Shown: in pieces, positions 1 to 8,763 of the stretch | Position numbering within the stretch: the first letter of the stretch is position 1 | Layout of the letters: every line of letters starts with the position of its first letter | Assembly (NCBI GenBank): GCA_002215675.1 | Contig: NGFH01000001.1 | Span: 1-64,000 of the forward strand | Direction of reading: 5' to 3' | Length of the DNA stretch: 64,000 nucleotides | Origin: Bacteroidetes bacterium 2013_40CM_41_45 | GTDB taxonomy: Bacteria > Bacteroidota > Bacteroidia > AKYH767-A > 2013-40CM-41-45 | Translations under genes and position numbers: made by a program | The notes under the pieces: generated by a model | The model's database searches: none | What the model was told of the DNA's origin: nothing | Seen by the model: the letters and a program-made list of their open reading frames with translations, nothing else

Positions 1-1907
1 TGATACCACTGATACGTATAACCGGGCCCTGTGTTGGCAGAGAGAATCGCAGGGTTATTGCTGCAAATCAAAACCGGGCCGCCGGGGGATATCACTGCCA
101 CCGGAAGCGGGTTTACCGTTACCGTTTGCGATGTTGAACCATTGCAGGTGTTGTTGTCGGTAACCGTTACCGTATAGGTTCCTGATGTGTTTACTGTAAT
201 GCTTGCTGAAGTTGAATTGTTCGACCAAAGGAATGATGTGCCTCCGCTTGCTGTTAACATAACAGAGCCTCCTTCACAGAAAGAGGTCGGGCCGTCCGGG
301 GTAATTACTGCAACCGGGTTCGGGTTCACCGTTACAGTGAATGAAATGGTTGCCGAGCATCCTTCGGCTGAATATCCTGTTACTGTATATATAGTTGTAG
401 TTTGAACTGAAGTAGTTACCTGCGAACTGTCCGGGCTATTGGGATTGCTCAATCCTGCCTGTGGAGACCAGTGGTAATACAGCGCTCCGGACATAGTGAG
501 CACTGCACTTCCTCCTGCACAATATACAGGATTGGCTGGCGATACTACCAGGGGAAGGGGATTAACAGTTACAGTAATCGAAGCAGTTGCCGAGCATCCG
601 TTGGCATCAGTACCCGTTATAGTATAAGGAGTTGTTACAACGGGCGATGCGGTGACAGAACTTCCCGTGCATGTATTCAGGTTTGTACAAGGCGACCATG
701 AATATGTGGATGCGCCTGAAGCGGAAAGGACTGTTGAAGCGCCCACACAAATGGAAGGAGCGGATGACGTAAGTATAACCGGAAGTGGATTAACAGTTAC
801 AGTCACTGAATCAGATGCGGTGTTGCCCGAAGAATCGGTGACAAGCACATAATATGTAGTAGTAGCCATAGGGCAAACCTGGAATGGTCCCGGCCCTGTT
901 CCGATATTGGGAGTCCATGAATAGGTATAGGGAGGAATGCCTCCTGATGTAGTTGCGGAAACGTTCGTGCAATTTCCGGAACACACCGCAGCGTTGCCGG
1001 ACGCATTAACGTTAAGCGGAAAATTAGCTGAAGAACTATAGGCAAGAATCATTGCCCAATGCGCATTATCAGAATTAGCATGTGTAAATCCGAAGGTAAA
1101 TGAGGTGCTGTTATTAACAATCAGCGCCTGTGCATTGGAAGTCACATCTGCCGCATTCATCGCCTGGTTGGCATTGTCGTCTCCCAATCCAAACAAGGTG
1201 GAGTTCTGGTAGTAAAAATTTGAAACCGGCCCTCCGCAATTACCGCTGTTGATATCAGGGCCATAAATTGTTCCCAGTGGAGTTGCGTTAAGTGTCACGT
1301 TGTCGGCATCACCGCTTCCGCACATATATCCCCCAAATAACATGACACCAATCTGCGAAGACGTTATAAAAGGATTAGTAACATTAACGTTGTATGTTAC
1401 CGAAGGACTAAAATCAATATTGTTCACAAGAATTGCGGTGGCAACCGGCTGCAATGCAGGATTATCATATGCGATGTATAAATAAAAATCATTGTACCGA
1501 TTGTTTGGCCCCGAAGTGTTGGGTATAACCAACGTGTAATTCACCGTGGACGGGTTGATGGATGAAGTCACATCAATAGCATGGGTGCCCGAGTTTCCCC
1601 CGTAATTAACGGATTGAAATGTTGGCGAAACCTGGTTTGAATTATCAAACGTGAATGGATTTCCGTTCAGGGTAACGGTAAGCGCAGCAGCATTGCCATG
1701 CCGTCCGGCCATCAGGTATGCTTTATGAATTGAACTTCCGGGTTGGATAAAAACAGAAAAATTACCTGTGCCTCCTGTGCTATAGTCAGGAGAGTAACCG
1801 CCCCCGGTAACACCGCCATTAAAGGCTGCTTCATAAAAAAGTACCTGGGCTGCAGGGCGGCCGCCCGCCAGTAAAAACAGTAACCCGAAAATGCATAGAT
1901 TTTTCAT
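1..1907 (-). CDS. Large secreted repeat protein, partial (C-terminus beyond window edge)
   Basis: The reverse frame is open from an ATG at 1907 to the left edge, about 635 residues. It begins MKNLCIFGLLFLLAGGRPAAQ, a signal peptide; an in-frame ATG at 1946 would add 13 residues, but the later start puts the signal peptide at the N-terminus. Residues about 22-290 form a beta-rich head I cannot name. From about residue 305 there are Ig/PKD-like repeats with Cys pairs and linkers such as VTVNPLP and DANGCSATAS, the adhesive type common in Bacteroidota surface proteins. The repeat block matches the neighbouring upstream gene (2012-5260) module by module, while the heads differ. By family analogy it probably ends in a T9SS sorting domain, but that part is not in the window. 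Function: cell-surface or secreted, probably adhesive (inference). Confidence 0.85.
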   Translation of the reverse strand, partial: MKNLCIFGLLFLLAGGRPAAQVLFYEAAFNGGVTGGGYSPDYSTGGTGNFSVFIQPGSSIHKAYLMAGRHGNAAALTVTLNGNPFTFDNSNQVSPTFQSVNYGGNSGTHAIDVTSSINPSTVNYTLVIPNTSGPNNRYNDFYLYIAYDNPALQPVATAILVNNIDFSPSVTYNVNVTNPFITSSQIGVMLFGGYMCGSGDADNVTLNATPLGTIYGPDINSGNCGGPVSNFYYQNSTLFGLGDDNANQAMNAADVTSNAQALIVNNSTSFTFGFTHANSDNAHWAMILAYSSSANFPLNVNASGNAAVCSGNCTNVSATTSGGIPPYTYSWTPNIGTGPGPFQVCPMATTTYYVLVTDSSGNTASDSVTVTVNPLPVILTSSAPSICVGASTVLSASGASTYSWSPCTNLNTCTGSSVTASPVVTTPYTITGTDANGCSATASITVTVNPLPLVVSPANPVYCAGGSAVLTMSGALYYHWSPQAGLSNPNSPDSSQVTTSVQTTTIYTVTGYSAEGCSATISFTVTVNPNPVAVITPDGPTSFCEGGSVMLTASGGTSFLWSNNSTSASITVNTSGTYTVTVTDNNTCNGSTSQTVTVNPLPVAVISPGGPVLICSNNPAILSANTGPGYTYQWY

Positions 1908-2011
1908 GGCCGAATTAAATTTGTAATCATTATAAAATGTTTTCATAAGTCTGATATTACGTTTTAAAAACAATTCATTTCATATAGAAGACAATATAAA
2001 TGCGGGTTATG

Positions 2012-5000
2012 TTACAGCTTCACCAGCTTAAATATTTCTCTTTTCTCACCCACAATGATTTCAATATGGTAAACTCCCTTGCTCAGTGTTTCTCCCATCT
2101 CAGTGGTTTCAGAAATTATCTTGTCAGAAAATATTAACCTGCCTGTGGCATCACTTAGGTTCAGGTGAATTATTTCCCCGTTGTAATTCTCAACATTTAC
2201 AATGAACGAACTGTTGAAAGGATTAGGATAGAGGGATACGTTTATTTCATCATCCATAACCGGGCTCCTGCGTTGATAATACAAAGAGCATGGACCGATG
2301 CAGTCGTATTGGTGATGTTCCAGGTGATGGGGAATGGCCGATGGAGCAACACAGATAGTCTGCGGGTTGCCCGGATTGCCTTCAGGTACATGGCACAGAA
2401 TAATTTTCTTTTTGCCCTGCCCGCAACGAATGTCAACAACATTAATGTCGATTTGTGATTCAGGTGATGATGCTGAAGCACAGCCGCTCGAATCGTAGGC
2501 CGTTACACTATATGCTCCCGGTGCAGTTATCGAAATACTTTGTGTCACTTCATTGGTCGACCAAAGATACGAAGCGGCAGGCGGTACTGAATTGGCTGTG
2601 AGTGTTACACTCTGAGGGCCGTAGCCAATATAGATAGTGTTTTGCAGGCAACCGATGGTTGGTGACGATGTTATGGTGACCACAGGCCCGTTGCCGCTTA
2701 AGGTTAATACGGCAGTCTCCGTCCATCTAAAACAGCCGGTTAATGCATCAATAATCTTCACCTGGTAGCTGCCGGCTGTAGTAGCAAAGTAACCGGAAGT
2801 GTTTGCTGACGGAATCAGGATATTATCATGGTACCATTCGTAAATAAGCCCTGAACCGGTGTTGGCATTCAGCATGATTCCCGGCACGTTGCACAAGCTT
2901 ATATTTCCATTGGGAGTAAGGGATGCCGGAGGATTCGGATTTACCGTAACGATTGCAGAAGCAGTACCGCGGCAACCGTTAGTATCGGTAGCAATTACTG
3001 TATATGTTCCGCCGGTATTCGCTGTAATGCTCGAAGAAATTGAAGCATCAGACCAAAGGTAACTTACTCCCCCGCTCGCTGTAAGTATAACGTCCTCTCC
3101 CGGACAGAATGAAAGTGGTCCGTCGGGAGTGATAATGGCTATTGGATTTGGATTGACAATAACCATAAATGTGATGGAGGCAGAACAACCTTCCGCCGAA
3201 AACCCTGTTACCGTATATGTTGTGGAAGAAGCAGGTGTTGCCGTTACGGTTGTGCTGTCAGGTCCGTTGGGATTGCTTAATCCTGTCTGTGGAAGCCAAT
3301 GGTAATTAACAGCACCGGACATGGTGAGCACTACGCTGTCTCCATAACAAACTGCAGGCGCAGGAGGCGAAACTACGAGTGGTAGCGGATTCACGGTTAC
3401 CGTAACTGAAGCAGTTGCCGAACATCCATTAGCATCGGTTCCTATAACGGTGTAAGGTGTTGTTACAGGTGGTGATGCGGTAACAGAACTTCCAGTGCAT
3501 GTATTCAGGTCTGTACACGGTGACCATGAATATAGGGACGCACCCGCAGCCGTAAGGGGTGCCGAGCTGCCAACACAAATTGGAGAAGGTGATGAAGTAA
3601 GGATTACAGGCAAAGGATTAACGTAGATGGTAGCATAGGCGGTGTCCGTAGCGCCAGCAGAATCAACTACGATAACCGAATAAGCTGTGACGGCAGAAGG
3701 GCATACCTGGTATGGCCCGGGGCCATTGCCGATATTGGGAGTCCATGAATACGTATAGGGAGGAGTGCCGCCTGATGCTGTTGCTGAAATATTTGTGCAG
3801 CTGCCTGTACACACATCAGAGTAGCCCGTTAGTGCCGCATTTATTCCGCAGCTCAGAATGGTGATGGTGGTATCAGCCGAATCGGTATAGCAGGTATAAT
3901 TTACTGCCAGCGTTACATTGTACGTCCCGGGTCCGGAAAAAGCATGGCTCGGGCTATTGAGCGAAGAATTGTTATTCGGGCCTGAGAGCGGGTCGCCAAA
4001 ATTCCAGGAAACGGAAACTACGTTATTCCCAATGGCTGTACACGAATTGGTGTTGTTGGTCGCAGAGGAGGTGAACCCAAAACTTGCCACAAGGCAGCTC
4101 ACTGCAGACACTGAATCATTGATAAGGGGCGGCTGTCTCAGGTAGCTCGCAATAAAATTAGGCAAGCCAAATCTGGCTGATGTTCCTGCCGTCAGCAGTA
4201 CGCCATTATTAACAAAGTTACACCCTACTCCGGGAACATCTGGATTATTGATGACAGCAAGATAGTTACTAGTAACCCGGCACAGATACATTTTATTATC
4301 GGGGCCGACTTGCAACGCACCGAAAGTACTTGTCCCTGAAGCAATCAATTGCTTAGAGGCTTTGATAGCGCTGTCTGAACCTCCACATAAATTCCACTGG
4401 TATAAATGCCCCGGGTTTGTTTCCGTACTCGAATATAATAAGGTTCCGTTCGGTGAAAATTCTGTGCCATAATGCCTGTCTGTTGAATCCAGAACAAACC
4501 CGTTAGAGACGATTCCCGTTGTATTACTAAAATCAAAAAGCTCAATATAGTTTGCCCAATCTACACCGCCCGAAAGTTTAGAACCATCCGGCGACACTTT
4601 CAGATAGCCTATGGTATAGTTAGAATTACCTGTGTGTATGGTTCCTGTGCTGCTAAGAACCGGGGTGGCACTGATACCTGCAGAGGTCACAAGGTACGAC
4701 CGGAACTGGTTGGAATTCCAATCGTGTGTTACAACCCACACATCAACATTATTGCAATGTCTTACCCCGGTAATTTTCTCCGTTGACGGAGTCCAGAGTA
4801 ATATATTTTTGTTTGCCGTCACGTCTCCAAATCCCGCCTGCAGTGTCATATCCACTTCAGACCAGCGGAGACCATTAGGGCCTGCGTTATTAGCTGCGGT
4901 GAAAATATAATAGATGTTAGCGCTCCCGGGCCTTTGTACAATTACACCCGACTGCGTGGTTGAAGGATTTCCCATAAGCCCAAAGCCGTTGGGCATCTGC

Positions 5001-5260
5001 ACATGATTGCGGTTCCACACTGTTATTCCGTCTGTATAAAAAAGGAGATTGCCAAGATAATCGGAAATAGCAGCGCATCCTTCATTCGTATTTAGTAATC
5101 CGCCGGCGACTGCAACCGGATTTCCTGTTTGAAACGACACCCCGGCGTTTACACCAAAATACCACCAGTTTGCCTGCCCCTGCGAAAAAATATTTGCAGA
5201 GAAAAATAAGGATATTGTTATAATGGAAAATAGTTTTTTGTTGAATGTTAACGTTTTCAT
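2012..5260 (-). CDS. T9SS-sorted secreted protein with propeller-like head and Ig/PKD-like repeats
   Basis: A 1082-residue protein. Signal peptide at residues 1-26 (ending IFSQG). The head, about 27-375, starts with NWWYFGVNAGVSFQTGNPVA and contains the phrases CAAISDYLGNLLFYTDG and GVIVQRPGS. This is the beta-propeller-like head often found in gliding-motility-associated PKD proteins of Bacteroidota. Residues about 390-960 are PKD/Ig-like repeats, the first PKD with CTAIGNNVVSVSWNFGDP. The last 75 residues, beginning SLYPNPFNSSFIVNVEN and ending FKLVKL, are a type A T9SS C-terminal sorting domain, so the protein should cross the outer membrane via T9SS. A short Cys-rich segment (KKIILCHVPEGNPGNPQTIC) precedes it. 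It lies 105 bp upstream of its paralogue on the same strand. Ligand unknown. Confidence 0.93.
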   Translation of the reverse strand: MKTLTFNKKLFSIITISLFFSANIFSQGQANWWYFGVNAGVSFQTGNPVAVAGGLLNTNEGCAAISDYLGNLLFYTDGITVWNRNHVQMPNGFGLMGNPSTTQSGVIVQRPGSANIYYIFTAANNAGPNGLRWSEVDMTLQAGFGDVTANKNILLWTPSTEKITGVRHCNNVDVWVVTHDWNSNQFRSYLVTSAGISATPVLSSTGTIHTGNSNYTIGYLKVSPDGSKLSGGVDWANYIELFDFSNTTGIVSNGFVLDSTDRHYGTEFSPNGTLLYSSTETNPGHLYQWNLCGGSDSAIKASKQLIASGTSTFGALQVGPDNKMYLCRVTSNYLAVINNPDVPGVGCNFVNNGVLLTAGTSARFGLPNFIASYLRQPPLINDSVSAVSCLVASFGFTSSATNNTNSCTAIGNNVVSVSWNFGDPLSGPNNNSSLNSPSHAFSGPGTYNVTLAVNYTCYTDSADTTITILSCGINAALTGYSDVCTGSCTNISATASGGTPPYTYSWTPNIGNGPGPYQVCPSAVTAYSVIVVDSAGATDTAYATIYVNPLPVILTSSPSPICVGSSAPLTAAGASLYSWSPCTDLNTCTGSSVTASPPVTTPYTVIGTDANGCSATASVTVTVNPLPLVVSPPAPAVCYGDSVVLTMSGAVNYHWLPQTGLSNPNGPDSTTVTATPASSTTYTVTGFSAEGCSASITFMVIVNPNPIAIITPDGPLSFCPGEDVILTASGGVSYLWSDASISSSITANTGGTYTVIATDTNGCRGTASAIVTVNPNPPASLTPNGNISLCNVPGIMLNANTGSGLIYEWYHDNILIPSANTSGYFATTAGSYQVKIIDALTGCFRWTETAVLTLSGNGPVVTITSSPTIGCLQNTIYIGYGPQSVTLTANSVPPAASYLWSTNEVTQSISITAPGAYSVTAYDSSGCASASSPESQIDINVVDIRCGQGKKKIILCHVPEGNPGNPQTICVAPSAIPHHLEHHQYDCIGPCSLYYQRRSPVMDDEINVSLYPNPFNSSFIVNVENYNGEIIHLNLSDATGRLIFSDKIISETTEMGETLSKGVYHIEIIVGEKREIFKLVKL

Positions 5261-5312
5261 TTGTCAGGTATTTATGGCAGTTTTGGTTTCTGCCGATTAG
5301 ATGATGAGCTAA

Positions 5313-5340
5313 GTAAAGTATTTAAATTAATATAAACAAA
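5313..5340 (-). promoter_or_regulatory. Candidate promoter of the 2012-5260 gene
   Basis: On the minus strand TTTG (5340-5337) is followed after 16 bases by TACTTTAC (5320-5313), close to the Bacteroidota -33 TTTG / -7 TAnnTTTG pattern. The spacing is slightly short. It lies about 53 bases upstream of the start codon. Confidence 0.4.
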
Positions 5341-5490
5341 ACTATTTGGCAAAAACCCGTATTACATTGGTAAAACATAAATTCCAAAGCATTTTAAATC
5401 AGGTATGCCCCGCCATATCTACGTTATAAGGTATTTCGGCTGGTATCAAAACATTCATCATTTCAACAATAAATTTCCCAGCCACCTTCG

Positions 5491-5498
5491 TATCTTTG
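5491..5498 (+). promoter_or_regulatory. Candidate -7 element for the PurF-like gene
   Basis: TATCTTTG matches the Bacteroidota -7 consensus TAnnTTTG exactly and lies 16 bases before the ATG at 5515, implying a very short leader. No clear -33 TTTG is visible at the expected distance. Confidence 0.45.
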
Positions 5499-5514
5499 CG
5501 CTGTAACTTCAACA

Positions 5515-7416
5515 ATGACAGACATCATCCATCACGAATGCGGAATTGCACTGATTCGCCTGCTGCAGCCGCTTGAATACTACCAGAATAAGTACGGTAC
5601 TGTTTCCTATGGCATCAACAAGCTTTACTTGCTTATGGAAAAGCAGCACAACCGCGGACAAGATGGTGTTGGAGTAGCTGCAATACGGCTGGATGCCAAA
5701 GAGGGAAGCCAGTATATTATGCGCGAACGTTCTACATCGCGCCATGCGCTGGGCGAAGTATTTGACGTTATTCTTTCTGAAATAAAAAGTGTGAGAGATT
5801 CGGGAAATGGAAAAGAAAACGATGCGCAATGGATGAAAAATAAAGCGCGGTTTATCTGCGAACTGTATATGGGGCACCTGCGCTACGGCACCTACGGGAA
5901 AAACGGCATAGAAAACTGCCACCCGTTTATGAGGGAGAACAACTGGATGACGCGCAACCTGGTGCTGGCCGGAAATTTTAATCTTACCAATGTTGACGAT
6001 TTATTTAACCAGCTTGTAGAGCTTGGGCAGCATCCGAAAAATAAATCGGACACCGTTACCGTGCTTGAAAAAATCGGGCACTTTCTTGACGAGGAAAACG
6101 AAGAGCTTTTCCGTAAGTACAAGATGATGGCAAAAAATAACCGCGATATTTCACCGCTTATTGCCAAGCATTTAAATATTCAAAAAATACTTACCCGTGC
6201 CGCCAAGAACTGGGATGGCGGGTATGCTATTACCGGAATGATTGGTCATGGCGATGCATTTGTGATGCGCGACCCGCACGGTATTCGCCCCGCTTACTGG
6301 TACCGCGATGATGAAGTGGTAGTAGTGACTTCAGAGCGCCCGCCCATTCAAACCGCATTCAATGTTCCTATAGAATCTATCCGGGAAGTAACTCCGGGCC
6401 ATGCGCTCATCATAAAAAAAGACGGGCATGTAAGCGAGCAGCAATTCCGTGAGCCGCAGCAACGAAAGGCATGTTCTTTTGAGCGGATTTATTTTTCGCG
6501 CGGCAGCGATGCCGATATTTACAAAGAGCGGAAAGAACTCGGGCGGCTGCTTTGTCCTTCCATTCTTAAAGCGGTTGACAAAGATTTACGTCACACGGTT
6601 TTTTCCTTTATCCCTAATACAGCTGAAGTTGCTTTTTACGGCATGCTCAAAGGCATGGAAGATTACCTGAAAGAAGTGAAGAAGAAAAAAATCCTGAAAG
6701 AAGGAAAAGAGCTGACGGAAGAAAAACTTTCAGAAATCCTTTCCATCCGGCCGCGCGTGGAGAAAATAGCCGTCAAAGATGCCAAGCTGCGGACATTTAT
6801 TACCGATGATTCGCACCGCAATGAACTGGTGGCGCACGTGTATGACATCACCTACGAAACATTGCGAAGAGGGGAAGACAATCTTGTTGTGATTGATGAT
6901 TCTATTGTTCGCGGCACTACGCTGCGAAACAGTATTGTAAAAATTCTTGACCGGCTCCATCCGAAAAATATAATTATTGTTTCATCGGCACCTCAAATCC
7001 GCTACCCCGATTGTTACGGAATTGATATGGCGAAAATCGGTGACCTGGTTGCATTCCGCGCTGCCATTGCTTTGCTTGAAGATAATAACATGGAGCACAT
7101 TATTGACGAAGTGCACGAACAATGCAAAGAAGCGTTGCAGTCCTCTGCACCCATTGAAATTAATCCCGTTAAATCGATTTACAAACCGTTTACTGCCGAG
7201 CAGATTTCAGAAAAAATTGCTGCGCTTGTCCATCCTGAAGGTTTGAATGCAGGGCTCCAGGTGATTTACCAAAAAATTGAAGACCTCCATGCTGCCTGTC
7301 CCAATCATAAAGGTGATTGGTATTTTACAGGCGATTACCCGACACCCGGTGGCAATAAAGTTGTCTGCCGCGCTTTTTTAAATTTCATGCGCGGGGTAAA
7401 CGAGAGGGCATACTAA
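5515..7416 (+). CDS. Amidophosphoribosyltransferase-like protein (long Bacteroidota PurF type)
   Basis: PurF catalyses the first step of purine synthesis, converting PRPP and glutamine to phosphoribosylamine. This 633-residue protein has an N-terminal Ntn glutaminase-like domain with Cys9 in HHECGIAL, preceded by eight residues that could be a propeptide, and the motifs NRGQDGVG and MGHLRYGTYG. The type I phosphoribosyltransferase domain carries the PRPP loop NLVVIDDSIVRGTT (about residues 458-471). It is over 100 residues longer than the usual PurF (about 470-510), with a Lys/Glu-rich insertion at about 380-435 and a C-terminal extension from about 545. Many Bacteroidota carry such a long version, often besides a standard purF, so I do not give it the purF symbol; it may be a specialised paralogue. 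The start follows a good -7 element. Confidence 0.85.
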   Translation: MTDIIHHECGIALIRLLQPLEYYQNKYGTVSYGINKLYLLMEKQHNRGQDGVGVAAIRLDAKEGSQYIMRERSTSRHALGEVFDVILSEIKSVRDSGNGKENDAQWMKNKARFICELYMGHLRYGTYGKNGIENCHPFMRENNWMTRNLVLAGNFNLTNVDDLFNQLVELGQHPKNKSDTVTVLEKIGHFLDEENEELFRKYKMMAKNNRDISPLIAKHLNIQKILTRAAKNWDGGYAITGMIGHGDAFVMRDPHGIRPAYWYRDDEVVVVTSERPPIQTAFNVPIESIREVTPGHALIIKKDGHVSEQQFREPQQRKACSFERIYFSRGSDADIYKERKELGRLLCPSILKAVDKDLRHTVFSFIPNTAEVAFYGMLKGMEDYLKEVKKKKILKEGKELTEEKLSEILSIRPRVEKIAVKDAKLRTFITDDSHRNELVAHVYDITYETLRRGEDNLVVIDDSIVRGTTLRNSIVKILDRLHPKNIIIVSSAPQIRYPDCYGIDMAKIGDLVAFRAAIALLEDNNMEHIIDEVHEQCKEALQSSAPIEINPVKSIYKPFTAEQISEKIAALVHPEGLNAGLQVIYQKIEDLHAACPNHKGDWYFTGDYPTPGGNKVVCRAFLNFMRGVNERAY

Positions 7417-7433
7417 TAGTCAGGAGTATTTAG

Positions 7434-7490
7434 TTCGGAGTCCTGACGCTTTCGGTCAGGATGCTGACATTTATCGTCAGCATTCGGAGG
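7434..7490. repeat. Two back-to-back hairpins flanked by a TTCGGAG direct repeat
   Basis: TCCTGAC (7441-7447) pairs with GTCAGGA (7455-7461) across a 7-base loop. Sharing the last base, ATGCTGAC (7461-7468) pairs with GTCAGCAT (7476-7483), also across 7 bases. TTCGGAG occurs on both sides (7434-7440, 7484-7490). No T-run follows, so a terminator is unlikely. The ATGCTGAC/GTCAGCAT arms recur exactly at 35749-35768, which points to a dispersed palindromic repeat. Confidence 0.75.
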
Positions 7491-7529
7491 ATAAAACAAC
7501 ATTACATCCGGTAGATTATCTTCGCCCTG

Positions 7530-8678
7530 ATGACAGAAAAAAAGTACAGCCAGTTGCGGGCCATGTTTGCTATTACCCGTGCCAGCTTTCGCGCTACGCT
7601 GCGCAGTCCATCCGCAGTGATTTTTACTCTTGTCTTTCCTCTTGTGTTTATTGTAGTGTTCGGTTTTATCCGCCCGGGAAACATTAGCCTGGATGTGGGA
7701 GTACGCCCGGAATGTGATACTGCCGGAATCATATTTCAGTCATTGAAAAATATTCCCGGTGTACGTTTGCAAACCGGAAAAACCACTGAAGATTTGGAGA
7801 AGCTACTCTTCAAAGGACGCATAGATGCTATTCTGTACATCACGAAAGATTCAACAAAAAACCCTCCCGTTCAAATCGTTAACCTTTCTGTTTCGCGTGC
7901 TACACGCGATAACGGTGCAGTTGTAAAATCGATTATCGGCAGCGTGATTGATAAATATAATCTTACGGTAATGAACAGGATAGTGGAGCACAGCAAAAAT
8001 TATATTCCATCTGAATTTGCCAATGCGGTGATGACTGCCGAGCTAAAAGAAAATGTTTTGGAAGGAAGAACATATCATATGATTGATTTTATTCTTCCCG
8101 GGCAGCTTGGTTTTGCTATACTCGGTTCGGGTGTTTTCGGAACTGCGTTTGTGTTTTTCAATATGCGCCAGACCATGGTGCTTAAACGTTTTTTTGCAAC
8201 GCCTGTCAGGCGCTCCAATATTCTTATTGGTGAAACTATCAGCCGTATTGTGTTTCAGCTGATGGCTGCATTGGTGTTAATCCTTGTCGGGAAATTTGTT
8301 TTTGGTTTTACCCTTGTTCACGGTGCTGTAACGGCTGCGCAAATGCTGTTGTTCGCCATGCTTGGATTGATTGTCTTTATGGGGTTTGGATTTTTTATTT
8401 CTGGCATCGCCCCTAATGAAAGCGTCATTCCGCCTATTGCCAATATTGTTACGCTGCCGCAGTTTTTGCTCTCGGGAACTTTTTTTTCCACCGAAGCTTT
8501 TCCATCCTGGCTGCAGGCCATCAGCAACGTTTTGCCTCTCACCTATCTGAACGAAGGACTGCGCAAAATTGCTTTCGAAGGCGCGGCTTTGTGGGATGTG
8601 CGGTTTCATATGTTCGTGCTTCTTCTTTGGGGAATCGGAATATATCTGCTTGCTGCCAAATTTTTCAGGTGGGAATAA
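7530..8678 (+). CDS. ABC-2 type transporter permease
   Basis: A 382-residue inner-membrane permease of the ABC-2 (DrrB/NatB/YhfI-like) class. One membrane segment lies near residues 30-48 (AVIFTLVFPLVFIVVFGF), followed by an external domain of about 140 residues, then five hydrophobic segments between about 190 and 378. The motif GTAFVFFNMRQTMVLKRFFATPV before the second helix pair and the PLTYLNEGLRKIAFEG segment near the C-terminus are typical of the family. Members export drugs, lipids or polysaccharides with a separate ATPase. No ATPase gene is adjacent; the only stand-alone ABC ATPase of suitable type in the window is at 43106-43864 on the other strand. Substrate unknown. Confidence 0.9.
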   Translation: MTEKKYSQLRAMFAITRASFRATLRSPSAVIFTLVFPLVFIVVFGFIRPGNISLDVGVRPECDTAGIIFQSLKNIPGVRLQTGKTTEDLEKLLFKGRIDAILYITKDSTKNPPVQIVNLSVSRATRDNGAVVKSIIGSVIDKYNLTVMNRIVEHSKNYIPSEFANAVMTAELKENVLEGRTYHMIDFILPGQLGFAILGSGVFGTAFVFFNMRQTMVLKRFFATPVRRSNILIGETISRIVFQLMAALVLILVGKFVFGFTLVHGAVTAAQMLLFAMLGLIVFMGFGFFISGIAPNESVIPPIANIVTLPQFLLSGTFFSTEAFPSWLQAISNVLPLTYLNEGLRKIAFEGAALWDVRFHMFVLLLWGIGIYLLAAKFFRWE

Positions 8679-8683
8679 AAATA

Positions 8684-8708
8684 GGTTTGAGGTTTGAGGT
8701 TTGAGGTT
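8684..8708. repeat. Heptanucleotide array, GGTTTGA x3.6
   Basis: Three exact GGTTTGA units and a partial fourth lie between the permease stop and the M23 peptidase gene. It is one of several 7-bp-period arrays in spacers of this window. Confidence 0.85.
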
Positions 8709-8739
8709 AAAATATCATCTCTTGCATTTCGTATATTCG

Positions 8740-8755
8740 TCCGTCAGCTGACGGA
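8740..8755. repeat. 16-bp perfect palindrome before the M23 gene (family B)
   Basis: TCCGTCAGCTGACGGA is its own reverse complement and ends 8 bases before the ATG at 8764, so it would lie in the translation-initiation region. A near-identical copy with one changed base is at 39728-39743. A diverged copy sharing GCGAATCCGTC lies inside glyS at 38424-38455. Confidence 0.8.
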
Positions 8756-8763
8756 TTCGCACC

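Noticed and set aside
7441-7483. Twin hairpins as a terminator or riboswitch of the PurF-like gene
   Set aside because: No T-run, and the arms recur at 35749 in a gene-free place.
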